This document shows, piece after piece, positions 42,067-50,498 of a stretch of 64,000 bases of DNA (its first letter is position 1; each line of letters begins with the position of its first letter). The stretch comes from Anaerolineales bacterium (lineage in GTDB: Bacteria; Chloroflexota; Anaerolineae; Anaerolineales; Villigracilaceae). A model generated the notes under the pieces. That model did not search any database. It was not told where the DNA came from and saw only the letters and a program-made list of their open reading frames with translations. A program made the translations under genes and the position numbers. The DNA is taken from positions 248,001 to 312,000 of the forward strand of contig JACKAW010000002.1 of assembly GCA_020634885.1 (NCBI GenBank). Reading direction: 5' to 3'.

Positions 42067-42618
42067 TTAGTCAGTGAATAACGGTAAATGCCCAAGCGCG
42101 TGGATGTGCATCCACTGGGCACGGTCCCCTTCGGTGAGGATCGCCGCCTCACCAGCCACGGTTGCCTTTGCCTTGTCAAGAATCATGCGCATCCCTTGCA
42201 GCGTCGAACCCGTGCTGATGACATCATCCACCACGAGTACCTTTTTTCCTTGAACCAACTCGCGGTCTTTTTCATCCAGGATCAATACCTGCGGCTGCCC
42301 TGTCGTAATGGAAAGCGTTTCTGCCTGAATGGCATCGCCCATGTAGGGCTTGTACACCTTACGTAAAACGATGTAAGGTTTCTTTGTTTCCACAGCCAGC
42401 ATGTGCGCAATGGGAATGGACTTGGCTTCAGCCGTCACAATAATGTCGTACTCCACACTTTGTAACTTTTCGGCAAGCCCACGGGCACAGGCGGCAACCA
42501 ACTCGGTATCGCCCAAAATATTTAAAATGGCAATTCGCAGCCCGGGCTTAATTTCAAAAAGGGGCAGCTCTCTTTTTACCCCGGCAATTTCAATGGAATA
42601 ACTTTCGCGCTTGGTCAT
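42067..42618 (-). CDS. purine-type phosphoribosyltransferase (Apt-like)
   Basis: A 183-residue type I phosphoribosyltransferase. The PRPP motif is VLVVDDVISTGST, and VTAEAKSIPIAHMLA resembles adenine or xanthine phosphoribosyltransferases (VDYIVGIEARGF-like loop). A longer purine-pocket region KKPYIVLRKVYKPYMG is typical of Apt/PurR-like proteins. The start at 42618 is used with GGAGGAAACC upstream. Salvage of a purine base is inferred; a regulatory role is possible. Confidence 0.82.
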   Translation of the reverse strand: MTKRESYSIEIAGVKRELPLFEIKPGLRIAILNILGDTELVAACARGLAEKLQSVEYDIIVTAEAKSIPIAHMLAVETKKPYIVLRKVYKPYMGDAIQAETLSITTGQPQVLILDEKDRELVQGKKVLVVDDVISTGSTLQGMRMILDKAKATVAGEAAILTEGDRAQWMHIHALGHLPLFTD

Positions 42619-42717
42619 GGTTTCCTCCACAGGAAAAAAATTTGCGCCAAAAGTTTATCATGATTCGTTCACGTTCCTTCGGAGCTTGAATTAGAAAATT
42701 TGTGCTATACTTCGCCC

Positions 42718-42954
42718 ATGCGCCCAATTCGCTCTTCTGAGATCGGTTCCTACCTCTATTGCCGCCGCGCTTGGTGGTATCGCAGAACCGGCGTGGAATC
42801 CAAGAATCAGACAGAGATGAACGCCGGAACAGAACTCCACCGCAGGCACGGTCGGCAAGTCCTCGCCGCGGCTCTCGCCCGAACCTTGGGCTGGATTCTC
42901 CTTCTCGCAGCGATTCTTACGCTGGTAGCTTATCTTGCCTATCAAACCCTATAG
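42718..42954 (+). CDS. N-terminal half of a split Cas4-like nuclease, membrane anchored
   Basis: A 78-residue protein. Residues 6-20 (SSEIGSYLYCRRAWWY) match the Cas4/RecB-type N terminus with C15, the first ligand of the family's 4Fe-4S cluster, and GTELHRRHG carries H41, equivalent to the motif I histidine. The remaining active-site residues are absent; instead a membrane helix (about 54-76) ends the protein. The missing part is encoded 640 nt downstream at 43593-44105. Start ATG 42718 follows no clear SD; TATACTT-like DNA lies close upstream. Confidence 0.65.
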   Translation: MRPIRSSEIGSYLYCRRAWWYRRTGVESKNQTEMNAGTELHRRHGRQVLAAALARTLGWILLLAAILTLVAYLAYQTL

Positions 42955-42963
42955 AGATACCCT

Positions 42964-43596
42964 ATGTCTATTCTAAACCGCCTTGCCTCTGCTCAAAACC
43001 GCCGAGACGAAGTTCCTAACCAACAACTAGCGCATGACCTTGCCATCAAAAAGGACGAAGCCGGAATTCGCGAAGTTGCGGAACATTTATGGAGCAAAGA
43101 AAAGGCTATTCAGGCAGATTGCATCAAAGTCTTGTATGAGGTCGGCTATATTGACCCCGCATTGATTGCCCTCTATACCGATGATTTTGCAAAACTCCTC
43201 AAAAGCAAAAATAATCGCCTGGTTTGGGGCGGTATGACTGCACTGGCAGAAGTTGCCAAGGTTCGTCCAGAGGCGGTTTTTGCCCATCTTAATACGATCA
43301 AAACCGCCAAAGAAACCGGCTCTGTTATCACTGTGGATCATTCCATTTCGGCGCTGGCGTTTACAGCCTCTGCAAATGCCGAATATTCCGAGGTTATCTT
43401 TCCCTACCTACTCAAACACCTTTCTTCCTGCCGCCCAAAAGAAGTGCCCCAACATTCCGAACGAGTGTTGCCTGCTGTCAATACATTTAACAAAGACGAT
43501 TTTGTCAAAGTTCTTGAAAAGAGAATGGAAGACCTAAATGCAGGCGGGTTGGTACGAGTCAAGAAAGTAATCAAACAAGCGGTATCCATTGTATGA
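42964..43596 (+). CDS. HEAT-like helical repeat protein
   Basis: A 210-residue all-helical protein. Repeating helix pairs such as IREVAEHLWSKEKAIQADCIKVLYEVGYIDP, FAKLLKSKNNRLVWGGMTALAEVAKVRP and VFAHLNTIKTAKETGSVITVDHSISALAFT fit HEAT-type repeats used as scaffolds. It is placed exactly between the two halves of the Cas4-like protein, 9 nt after the first and overlapping the second by 4 nt, so it is probably their partner. Confidence 0.65.
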   Translation: MSILNRLASAQNRRDEVPNQQLAHDLAIKKDEAGIREVAEHLWSKEKAIQADCIKVLYEVGYIDPALIALYTDDFAKLLKSKNNRLVWGGMTALAEVAKVRPEAVFAHLNTIKTAKETGSVITVDHSISALAFTASANAEYSEVIFPYLLKHLSSCRPKEVPQHSERVLPAVNTFNKDDFVKVLEKRMEDLNAGGLVRVKKVIKQAVSIV

Positions 43597-44105
43597 CTTC
43601 TATTATCCTCATCCTTTTCCTGCTCGCCCTTATTTTTTTCTGGCAATCGAATCGCCAGCAAAAAGCTGCCGGCCTCCCGGGTGGACGTGTGATCTATAGC
43701 GACACACATGCCTGGCGCAATGTGGAAAAACCGCTGTTTTACCCCGCGCTTGCGCTCACCGGCAAGCCCGATTACCTCATCGAAAAAAATGGACAATTAA
43801 TTCCAGTGGAGGTCAAATCGGGGCGCGCTCCCGAATCTCCATACGACTCGCACATCTTTCAACTGGCGTCCTACTGCCTGCTCGTGGAAAAGACCTATGG
43901 AAAACGCCCGCCCTACGGAATCATCCACTACGAAAACCGTGATTTTGCTGTGGACTATACAAAGGATTTGGAGAATACCCTGATCGAATTGCTTGGTGAT
44001 ATGCGCGAAGATGAAGTTCGGGGCAATATGTCCCGCTCGCATGAGCAGGCATCCCGTTGTAAGCGATGCGGATACCGTGATACTTGCGAAGAAGGCATTG
44101 CCTAA
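43593..44105 (+). CDS. C-terminal half of a split Cas4-like PD-(D/E)XK nuclease, membrane anchored
   Basis: A 170-residue protein with an N-terminal membrane helix (about 3-17). The nuclease core has D60 (GKPDYLIE), E73-V-K75 (PVEVKSG) and Q90-x3-Y94 (QLASY), the PD-(D/E)XK motifs II, III and QxxxY. The C-terminal RCKRCGYRDTC gives C156, C159 and C165, the remaining three 4Fe-4S ligands of Cas4 proteins. The motif I His and first Cys are missing here and present in the 78-aa protein at 42718. No cas1, cas2 or CRISPR array is near. Confidence 0.75.
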   Translation: MTSIILILFLLALIFFWQSNRQQKAAGLPGGRVIYSDTHAWRNVEKPLFYPALALTGKPDYLIEKNGQLIPVEVKSGRAPESPYDSHIFQLASYCLLVEKTYGKRPPYGIIHYENRDFAVDYTKDLENTLIELLGDMREDEVRGNMSRSHEQASRCKRCGYRDTCEEGIA

Positions 44106-44141
44106 TTCATCTCCATCACCGGACAAAGGTATAATTTCGGC

Positions 44142-45005
44142 ATGTCTTCGCCTTTCATACCCAAACGCATTGTTGTGACGGCATACCCCAAAATGCCCCA
44201 AGCCTTTACCGAAGCCGAAGCCATGTCTGCATTTTTAAAAGACAAAGGCATGGATGTACCTGTCGGCTCATTGTATGATGAAGAATTACGCAAACGCGTA
44301 AAGGATGGTGAATTCGACATGCTCATTGCAGTGGGGGGCGATGGCAGTGTTTTACGGGCAGGACATTTATGCGCCCCCTCCAATGTGCCTATTTTGGGTG
44401 TGAACCTTGGGCGGCTTGGTTTTCTGATTCAGATTGACCGTAAAGAATGGCGCGGATATTTTGATAGGCTTTTCAGCGGTGAAGCATGGATCGAGAACCG
44501 CATGATGCTGCGTGCCGAACACATCCGCGCTGGCGAAAAGATCGGCGCATCGCTTGCGTTGAATGAGGTCGTTGTCGGGCGCGGACAGTATCTGCGTCCG
44601 GTGCGTTTGAGCACATTCGTAGATGGTCGTGAGTTGATCAGCTATGTGGCAGATGGACTCATCGCTGCCACTGCCACCGGCTCAACCGCCTATGCCCTCG
44701 CCGCAGGTGGACCGATCCTGCCGCCGGAGTTGCGCAACATTCTGCTCGTACCCATTGCCCCACACCTTTCAGTGGATAGGGCGGTGGTGCTCTCGGAGGG
44801 CGCCACGGTTGGCATCGTCATCAAAAGCGAGAACGCTGTTTTCAGTGTGGATGGGCAGCCCCCCACACCGATCATGGAAGATGACCGTGTTAATGTTACG
44901 GCTGCCGACGTCACTGCGCAATTTGTCCGTTTTGGAAACCCGGGATATTTCTATCGAAATGTCACCATGCACATTAATGAAAACTCTTCAGGAGTTCCGC
45001 AATGA
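44142..45005 (+). CDS. nadK: NAD kinase
   Basis: Phosphorylates NAD to NADP. AVGGDGSVLRAGH (GGDGS at 65-69), VNLGRLGFL, the NEVVVGR strand, DGLIAATATGSTAYALAAGGPI and SVDGQ are the family motifs in order. 287 residues. It begins 36 nt after the split nuclease gene; the next gene overlaps by 4 nt. Confidence 0.94.
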   Translation: MSSPFIPKRIVVTAYPKMPQAFTEAEAMSAFLKDKGMDVPVGSLYDEELRKRVKDGEFDMLIAVGGDGSVLRAGHLCAPSNVPILGVNLGRLGFLIQIDRKEWRGYFDRLFSGEAWIENRMMLRAEHIRAGEKIGASLALNEVVVGRGQYLRPVRLSTFVDGRELISYVADGLIAATATGSTAYALAAGGPILPPELRNILLVPIAPHLSVDRAVVLSEGATVGIVIKSENAVFSVDGQPPTPIMEDDRVNVTAADVTAQFVRFGNPGYFYRNVTMHINENSSGVPQ

Positions 45006-45520
45006 TAGAACATTCAACCGCCACTACTTGTTACGCACACCCTGGTCGTGAGACCACTCTTCGATGCAAGCGCTGTGAAAAATACATCTGTACCTCCTGC
45101 GCAGTGGGCACACCCACAGGCTACATGTGCAAGGATTGCGTCAATGAGCGCAAGAAGATCTTCGATACAGCGTTGTGGTACGACTATCTCATTGGTTTTG
45201 GCATCACCTTTGTCATGTCGCTGGTTGCCAGCATCTTGGCGGGCATTGCAGCGAGTTTTATCGGTTTCTATATGATCTTCTTTGCGGCGGCTGTTGGCGG
45301 CGCGGCGGGCGTGTTTATTTCCAATATCACCCTGCGGGCTATTAACAAGCGCCGCTCAAAAACATTGTTCTACGCTTGTACAGCAGGGGTGGTGCTGGGC
45401 GCGCTGCCAGTCGCGCTTGTTTTTTTCTTCTTTGACTCATTTGCTGGTTTTGCAATTGTTGTATTTGCTGTTATCACCACGCCCGTGGTTTATAGGCGTG
45501 TTTCTGGGATCCAACTTTAG
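45002..45520 (+). CDS. B-box-type zinc finger membrane protein
   Basis: A 172-residue protein. Residues 8-48 hold C10, H13, C22, C25, C30, C33, C43 and C46 in the pattern CYAHPGRETTLRCKRCEKYIC..C....YMCKDC, a B-box-like double zinc site found in front of rhomboid and other membrane domains. Three or four helices follow (about 62-165). No protease motif is visible. The function is unknown. It sits between nadK and recN in one operon. Confidence 0.78.
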   Translation: MIEHSTATTCYAHPGRETTLRCKRCEKYICTSCAVGTPTGYMCKDCVNERKKIFDTALWYDYLIGFGITFVMSLVASILAGIAASFIGFYMIFFAAAVGGAAGVFISNITLRAINKRRSKTLFYACTAGVVLGALPVALVFFFFDSFAGFAIVVFAVITTPVVYRRVSGIQL

Positions 45521-45523
45521 TCC

Positions 45524-47260
45524 ATGCTTACTGAACTTCACATCCAAAATTTTGCCATCATCGACAAGCTCGACCTGCGCTTCGGCGCTGGTTTGATCAT
45601 CCTCACCGGCGAGACCGGCGCGGGTAAATCCATCATCCTTGATGCTGTGGTCATGCTCATCGGCGGGAAAGCCGATACAACCTTCGTCCGCGCTGATTCA
45701 GACGCCGCGTTTGTTGAAGGGGTGTTCCAACTCAAAGGTCCCGAACGTGAGGCGGTACACGAAGTGCTGAATCGCGAAGATCTGATGGATAATCCCGATT
45801 ATGTGGTGCTGATGCGTGAAGTCCGTAAGGAAGGGCGCAGCGTTGCACGCATCAACGGGCGCACCGTGAACGTGGGGCTGCTCAAGGAGCTTGGCGCGTT
45901 GCTGATCGATATTCACGGGCAGGCGGAACATCTTTCCCTGCTCGACCCGCGCGCCCACCTTGGTCTGCTAGACCGCTATGCAGATGTTGCCAAACCCCTC
46001 AACGAGTACCGCCAAACCTATCATTCGCTTTTAACATTGCGCCATGAATTAAGCGAACTGCGCAAGGCGCAATCTGATTCGGAGCGCCGTACAGAGATGC
46101 TCACTTATCAAGTGGAAGAGATCGAAGATGCCCGGTTGAAGGCAGGGGAAGATGATGAACTGCGTAAAGAGCGCGACCGTCTTGCCAATGCCGAGTCTTT
46201 GGCACAGAATGCACAGGAAGCGTTGGCAATTCTCGAAGATGGCTCACCCGATACTCCCGCCGCTACAGACCTCATGGGGCAGGCAGCACAGGCGTTGGCG
46301 GCGCTTGCAAAGATAGATGCAGGACAAGCAGATACTTCGAACCAGATCGAAGAAATGCTGGATTCGCTTTCAGATATTATTCATGAATTACGCAACTATC
46401 TTGAAGAGATCGAATTCAACCCCAAGCGTTTGGAAGATGTGGAAGAGCGGCTCGATCTTATTCACTCGCTCACACGTAAATATGGCGGCACTATTCCGGC
46501 GGTCATCGCCTACGGTGCAGATGCAAAGAAGCAGCTTGAAACCATCACCGGCGCGGCAGACCGAATTGCAGAGCTTGAGATGCAGGAAGCCAAACTGCTC
46601 GAAAAACTTGCAAAGCAGGCAACAACTCTTTCCGGCAAGCGCAAGTCTGCGGCAGAGAGCATGGGTAAGGGTATTGAACTCGAACTCGATGATCTTCGGA
46701 TGGCATCTGCCCAATTTGGTGTGGATTTCCAAACCAAGCCAGACCTGAACGGGCTTCCATTTGCAGAAGGAAACCGCCTCGCCTTTGACCAAAACGGATT
46801 CGACCGCGTGGAGTTTCTCGTCGCCCCGAACCCGGGTGAAGGGCTTAAGCCGCTGGCAAAGGTTGCCTCAGGCGGCGAAACCTCACGCCTTATGCTTGGC
46901 TTGAAAAACGTCATGGCGCGCGCCGATGAAGTCCCATCCTTGATCTTTGATGAGATCGATCAGGGCATTGGCGGGCGGGTGGGGATGGTGGTTGGGCACA
47001 AACTTTGGAATCTTTCACGCAGCCATCAAGTGTTTTGTGTAACCCACCTTCCGCAGCTTGCTGTTTTTGGAGACCAGCATTATCAGGTTCAGAAACTTTT
47101 AGACAAGGGGCGTACGCTGACCCGTGTGGAACCGCTTGAAGGTGAAGCCCGCCTGTTGGAACTCTCGCAAATGCTCGGCGAAGTGGGCGAGGGTACATTG
47201 CGCTCTGCTCATGAGCTTTTGCAAACTGCCAGAAAAATGGTCAAAGAAGGCAATAAGTAG
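45524..47260 (+). CDS. recN: DNA repair ATPase RecN
   Basis: SMC-like protein for double-strand break repair. Walker A GETGAGKS (29-36) lies at the end of MLTELHIQNFAIIDKLDLRFG; central coiled coils flank residues 160-350; the signature KVASGGETSRLMLGLK, Walker B LIFDEIDQGIGG and FCVTHLPQLAVFGDQHY follow. 578 residues. Last gene of the operon. Confidence 0.95.
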   Translation: MLTELHIQNFAIIDKLDLRFGAGLIILTGETGAGKSIILDAVVMLIGGKADTTFVRADSDAAFVEGVFQLKGPEREAVHEVLNREDLMDNPDYVVLMREVRKEGRSVARINGRTVNVGLLKELGALLIDIHGQAEHLSLLDPRAHLGLLDRYADVAKPLNEYRQTYHSLLTLRHELSELRKAQSDSERRTEMLTYQVEEIEDARLKAGEDDELRKERDRLANAESLAQNAQEALAILEDGSPDTPAATDLMGQAAQALAALAKIDAGQADTSNQIEEMLDSLSDIIHELRNYLEEIEFNPKRLEDVEERLDLIHSLTRKYGGTIPAVIAYGADAKKQLETITGAADRIAELEMQEAKLLEKLAKQATTLSGKRKSAAESMGKGIELELDDLRMASAQFGVDFQTKPDLNGLPFAEGNRLAFDQNGFDRVEFLVAPNPGEGLKPLAKVASGGETSRLMLGLKNVMARADEVPSLIFDEIDQGIGGRVGMVVGHKLWNLSRSHQVFCVTHLPQLAVFGDQHYQVQKLLDKGRTLTRVEPLEGEARLLELSQMLGEVGEGTLRSAHELLQTARKMVKEGNK

Positions 47261-47265
47261 GATAA

Positions 47266-47299
47266 CAAAAAAACGGGCGCGAGAGCGCCCGTTTTTTTG
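47266..47299 (+). terminator. terminator of nadK-recN operon
   Basis: ACGGGCGC-GAGA-GCGCCCGT with seven T residues behind and an A-run before; effective in both directions. Confidence 0.9.
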
Positions 47300-47321
47300 A
47301 ACTAGTTTTAGTAATTAAAAT

Positions 47322-47360
47322 GTTGACCGCCAGGGTGAGGGGGGCACCCTGGCGGTCAAC
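47322..47360. repeat. 16-bp perfect inverted repeat
   Basis: GTTGACCGCCAGGGTG-AGGGGGG-CACCCTGGCGGTCAAC, with perfect 16-bp arms and a 7-nt loop, stands alone in the gap between the recN terminator and tRNA-Arg. There is no T-run and no gene nearby on the same side, so its role is open. Confidence 0.65.
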
Positions 47361-47446
47361 GTCGTTAATAATACAGCAGGGTTTTGTAATTGTCAAGAAC
47401 AAATTTTGAAAATGAAAAAACGCTCATCTTTTTGTTTGGACAATTG

Positions 47447-47518
47447 TGCCCTGAGTAGGAATCGAACCTACATCTAAGCCTTAGGAGTGCCTTGTTCTGT
47501 CCATTGAACTATCAGGGC
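47447..47518 (-). tRNA. tRNA-Arg (anticodon CCT)
   Basis: A 72-nt tRNA on the minus strand. The acceptor stem GCCCTGA/TCAGGGC is perfect, the D arm is GTTC-AATGGACA-GAAC, the anticodon loop CTCCTAA and the T arm GTAGG-TTCGATT-CCTAC. The anticodon stem AGGCA/GGCTT has a G.T pair and an A-G mismatch next to the loop, which is unusual. CCA is not encoded. Confidence 0.85.
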
Positions 47519-47558
47519 GATAGCCGAATTATACCCAAAAGAAGGATATTCTCGTACG

Positions 47559-49613
47559 CTAACGAAAAGTGATTTCCCAGATATGAACAAGGGTTGGTTC
47601 CCGTTTGCCAAATTCCAAAAACTCAATGCGTAAGATCTGGGCGGTTGTTGGCGCGGGTAATTTAAAGGTTAAGATGGGGTTGCTTATTGATCCCCGTCCT
47701 GTAAAAGTGTAAATCATGGGTTGTGCCCCTTTGTAAGGATACATTGTTAATGTGATGGATGCTCTTGTTGAACCGATCACAATTGAAAACTCATGGATGT
47801 TTATAGGGGTGGGGTAGGTCAATTCAACGACAAATGGATTTGCCTCGGCGGTCTTGGCAAATGTCAAAGGGTCGCCATCAAAGAGATTGGCAATGGCTTT
47901 TTCGGGCACATCAGAATCCAATTTTGAGTAGTGGAGTTCTACATCTTCTCCATTGATGGTGAGGGTGGTTTCTTCGAGTTCCTGTCTGGCGGCAGTTTCA
48001 CTGGCAAGAATGGTTTCAATATCTTTTGAGTACAGTAGTTGAACAAAATAGAACCCCGGTTCTCCGTTCGGGTAGGGGACTGTTTTTATGACATGTACAG
48101 TTGAAAATTTTGGGTTCTCCTGCACAAGCGCATACTCGTCGGAGGTAATGACAAATACCATGGTTTCATCGAGGGGAAGTTTTTGGTTAATGTGCCCGCG
48201 GATGCTCCATAACCAGATGGAGGAAGGTTTTCCGAGAAAAAATGAAAACAGTACATCGGTTCCATTTGACCAGTCTGGAGAAAGGAATACCTTTGCCTCT
48301 GGGTGTTCTTGACTGTATTCCCTGACGATATCGAATATCTGGAACCCGCCATACTGCATCCCTCCCAGCCCATAATCGGAATACCAGGTTGGTCCATTTT
48401 TTAATGAATCATACAACATCCATATATTTGCAGAGGACAATAGGATGAATGTACATAGTGCGACAAATGTCTGCCTGTTGTGCTGGTTGATAAGCCACTT
48501 GATGGTGATCTCGAAGCCGATGGTGGTGAGGATGCAGGCAGGGATGACGAATATCAGGGCGCGTGTAATGCCAGTGCCCACCAGCGCCGCCGCAGATGGG
48601 GATAGAAGGAGGATCATCAAGATGGTGCGGTTTGCCGATGCGCGTAAATCTCGCAGCATGGACGCAAGCCCAAGCGCTGCAAATGGCAGGGTAAATAACG
48701 CAATATGACCGTACCCTTTCATCAAATGCCGGGGAAGGTCGCGTGTGTTGGGTGTGTACCAATACCATGGGCTTAGCCCCACCCCATACTCCGACAGGTA
48801 ATGTTGTAGTTTTTCGATGAACGAAATATTTGCCATCCAATATGACCCCAGCGTGTTCAAGTGCATGAGAGGGATGTGGGGGTTATAGAAGATAAACCGC
48901 AGATATGGAATGATAAAAATGAAGGACAACGCCATTCCACGCAGCGCTGTACTGCGGTTTTGCTGGTGATACTTCCAATCGGAAAGTAGTAGAGCTGCCG
49001 CGGTGAGGGGAACAATGAGTTGAGCCGGACTATATGTGTAAAACGCGCAGGAGATAAGAAAGAGCGCCATGTATAAATAACGCGGGGAGCGATACCTATA
49101 AAGGAGATAAGCATATATAGCCCCTGAATAGAATGCGACGAATTCCACTGTTTCGAATGCGGTTCTGGAATGCAGGAACCAGGCGGGCGTGATCGAGAGG
49201 AATAAAGTTCCTGCCCACCAGTATTTCAATTTGAAAATGTCACGGAGAATGAGCCCGACCGAGATCGCTGCTATCAATGTGATAAGGATGGATGTGATCC
49301 GCGTGACTACCGCCGATTTCCCAAACAACAAATAAGGCAGCCATTGCAAGTAGACGCTTAATCCAAGGTTGTAATACGGCCCGTTTGGGAAATATGTGGG
49401 CAATACGACATCATCCAGGCGATAGTTGTTTTCCACCAAAGTGGCAATCGACTGGGTTTGGTTTGCTTCATCCGTAAAGAAATAAATGGGGAAACGATCC
49501 AGACCGATCAGACGCGTGGCGAGATATATGACCAGCGCACCTAAAAACAAACAGGTCGGCAGGTCAAACGTATTCAAAAAAGTTAATGGACTTTTTTTCT
49601 TTTCTACCGTCAT
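47559..49613 (-). CDS. PMT/GT39-like membrane glycosyltransferase
   Basis: A 684-residue integral membrane protein: about 12 helices up to residue 420, with the early periplasmic loop FTDEANQTQSIA carrying an acidic DE pair as in dolichyl-phosphate mannosyltransferase (GT39/ArnT) folds. Residues 420-540 form a soluble domain, and the last 130 residues are beta-rich (VELTYPTPINIHEFSIVIGS, discoidin-like). It likely moves a sugar from a lipid carrier to an exported acceptor; neither is known. Confidence 0.72.
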   Translation of the reverse strand: MTVEKKKSPLTFLNTFDLPTCLFLGALVIYLATRLIGLDRFPIYFFTDEANQTQSIATLVENNYRLDDVVLPTYFPNGPYYNLGLSVYLQWLPYLLFGKSAVVTRITSILITLIAAISVGLILRDIFKLKYWWAGTLFLSITPAWFLHSRTAFETVEFVAFYSGAIYAYLLYRYRSPRYLYMALFLISCAFYTYSPAQLIVPLTAAALLLSDWKYHQQNRSTALRGMALSFIFIIPYLRFIFYNPHIPLMHLNTLGSYWMANISFIEKLQHYLSEYGVGLSPWYWYTPNTRDLPRHLMKGYGHIALFTLPFAALGLASMLRDLRASANRTILMILLLSPSAAALVGTGITRALIFVIPACILTTIGFEITIKWLINQHNRQTFVALCTFILLSSANIWMLYDSLKNGPTWYSDYGLGGMQYGGFQIFDIVREYSQEHPEAKVFLSPDWSNGTDVLFSFFLGKPSSIWLWSIRGHINQKLPLDETMVFVITSDEYALVQENPKFSTVHVIKTVPYPNGEPGFYFVQLLYSKDIETILASETAARQELEETTLTINGEDVELHYSKLDSDVPEKAIANLFDGDPLTFAKTAEANPFVVELTYPTPINIHEFSIVIGSTRASITLTMYPYKGAQPMIYTFTGRGSISNPILTFKLPAPTTAQILRIEFLEFGKREPTLVHIWEITFR

Positions 49614-49744
49614 ACTTGAAGTGAGAGCATTTTACCAGTATCAATTGTTGTTGCAATTCTTCATCAATATGTATTGACGAAACATGGCAACAAAAAAGGG
49701 CGGATGTCACATCCGCCCCGAAGAGCCAAAGGAATAACTTTGTT

Positions 49745-50323
49745 TTAGGGAGTTCCAACCAGTTCAACCGCATCCAGCTCACCCCAGTAGTTTGCAGCCG
49801 ATTGATCTAAGGAGATTTTGACGGACGTTACTTTATAGTCAATGCCTGTAACATCAACTGTAAAAACGCGTGGACACTGACTTTCCACATACGCTTCTCC
49901 CTGCCAAACGGTTTGTAAATTCCCGCTTTCGTCGCGTACTTCGACAGTAACCACCTGACCCGGGTAGTAGGTTTCATGAATATTGATCTGTGTAGGAACA
50001 ACCGGCGTAGCAAACCCAACCTCAAGCCATTCGATGCCATCGGCATACGTTAATGAAGCCCATGCATCAACAGAGTCGGCGCATTCGGTCGTGTTGGGCG
50101 CGCCAGTCGCCTGCTTCGCCGACCAACTCTCGCTCCCATATTCTGAACTGGCAGAGGCGGTTGATGCCCATTGACGGATTGGTTCTTTGATAATCTCGAT
50201 CTCGTTTTCTTCACCACCGGCTTCGTTCTCTCCAACGCCACCCCCGCCCGTGAGAGTACTGCACGCCAACAAGAATATGATCAAGACCGGACTTGCCCAC
50301 ACGAAGAGCTGTTTTTTGTTCAT
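49745..50323 (-). CDS. lipoprotein with discoidin-like domain
   Basis: A 192-residue protein with signal peptide and lipobox (VLIIFLLACS), a Gly/Glu-rich linker (about 25-48) and a beta-sandwich domain: ASASSEYGSESWSAKQATGAPNT, then WLEVGFATPVVPTQINIHETY and a terminal YWGELDAVELVG, matching F5/8-type or galactose-binding-like folds. The C-terminal part of the neighbouring GT39-like protein has a similar beta fold. It probably binds a surface glycan or protein outside the cell. Confidence 0.78.
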   Translation of the reverse strand: MNKKQLFVWASPVLIIFLLACSTLTGGGGVGENEAGGEENEIEIIKEPIRQWASTASASSEYGSESWSAKQATGAPNTTECADSVDAWASLTYADGIEWLEVGFATPVVPTQINIHETYYPGQVVTVEVRDESGNLQTVWQGEAYVESQCPRVFTVDVTGIDYKVTSVKISLDQSAANYWGELDAVELVGTP

Positions 50324-50449
50324 CGAATTTCTCCTTGTTTACAGATTTGATATTCTACTAAACCTGACCGTATAAATCATAATATTTTCGTTGTAGTGAA
50401 GGATGTGTTTTTTCGCTCTAAAAAAGGGCAAGACCCGTCCCTACGGGGT

Positions 50450-50498
50450 TAACGTTTCAACGTGCGATATCTCACCACAGAATTTCTCAACCACCATC
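50450..50498 (-). pseudogene. decayed copy of the ettA 3' end
   Basis: Read on the minus strand, the segment encodes VRYRTLKR and a stop, against VKYRTLKR and a stop at the end of ettA (51283), with the preceding ATGGTGGTTGAGAAATTC resembling ATGATGGAAAAGTTC of ettA in another frame. This points to a duplicated and frameshifted ettA tail left on the far side of the 229-aa gene. Confidence 0.5.

Noticed and set aside
43593..44105. A CRISPR adaptation Cas4
   Set aside because: No cas1, cas2 or array is present and the protein is membrane anchored with its first cluster ligand encoded separately.
47447..47518. Phage or element attachment site at tRNA-Arg
   Set aside because: No integrase and no duplicated tRNA end was seen in the window.
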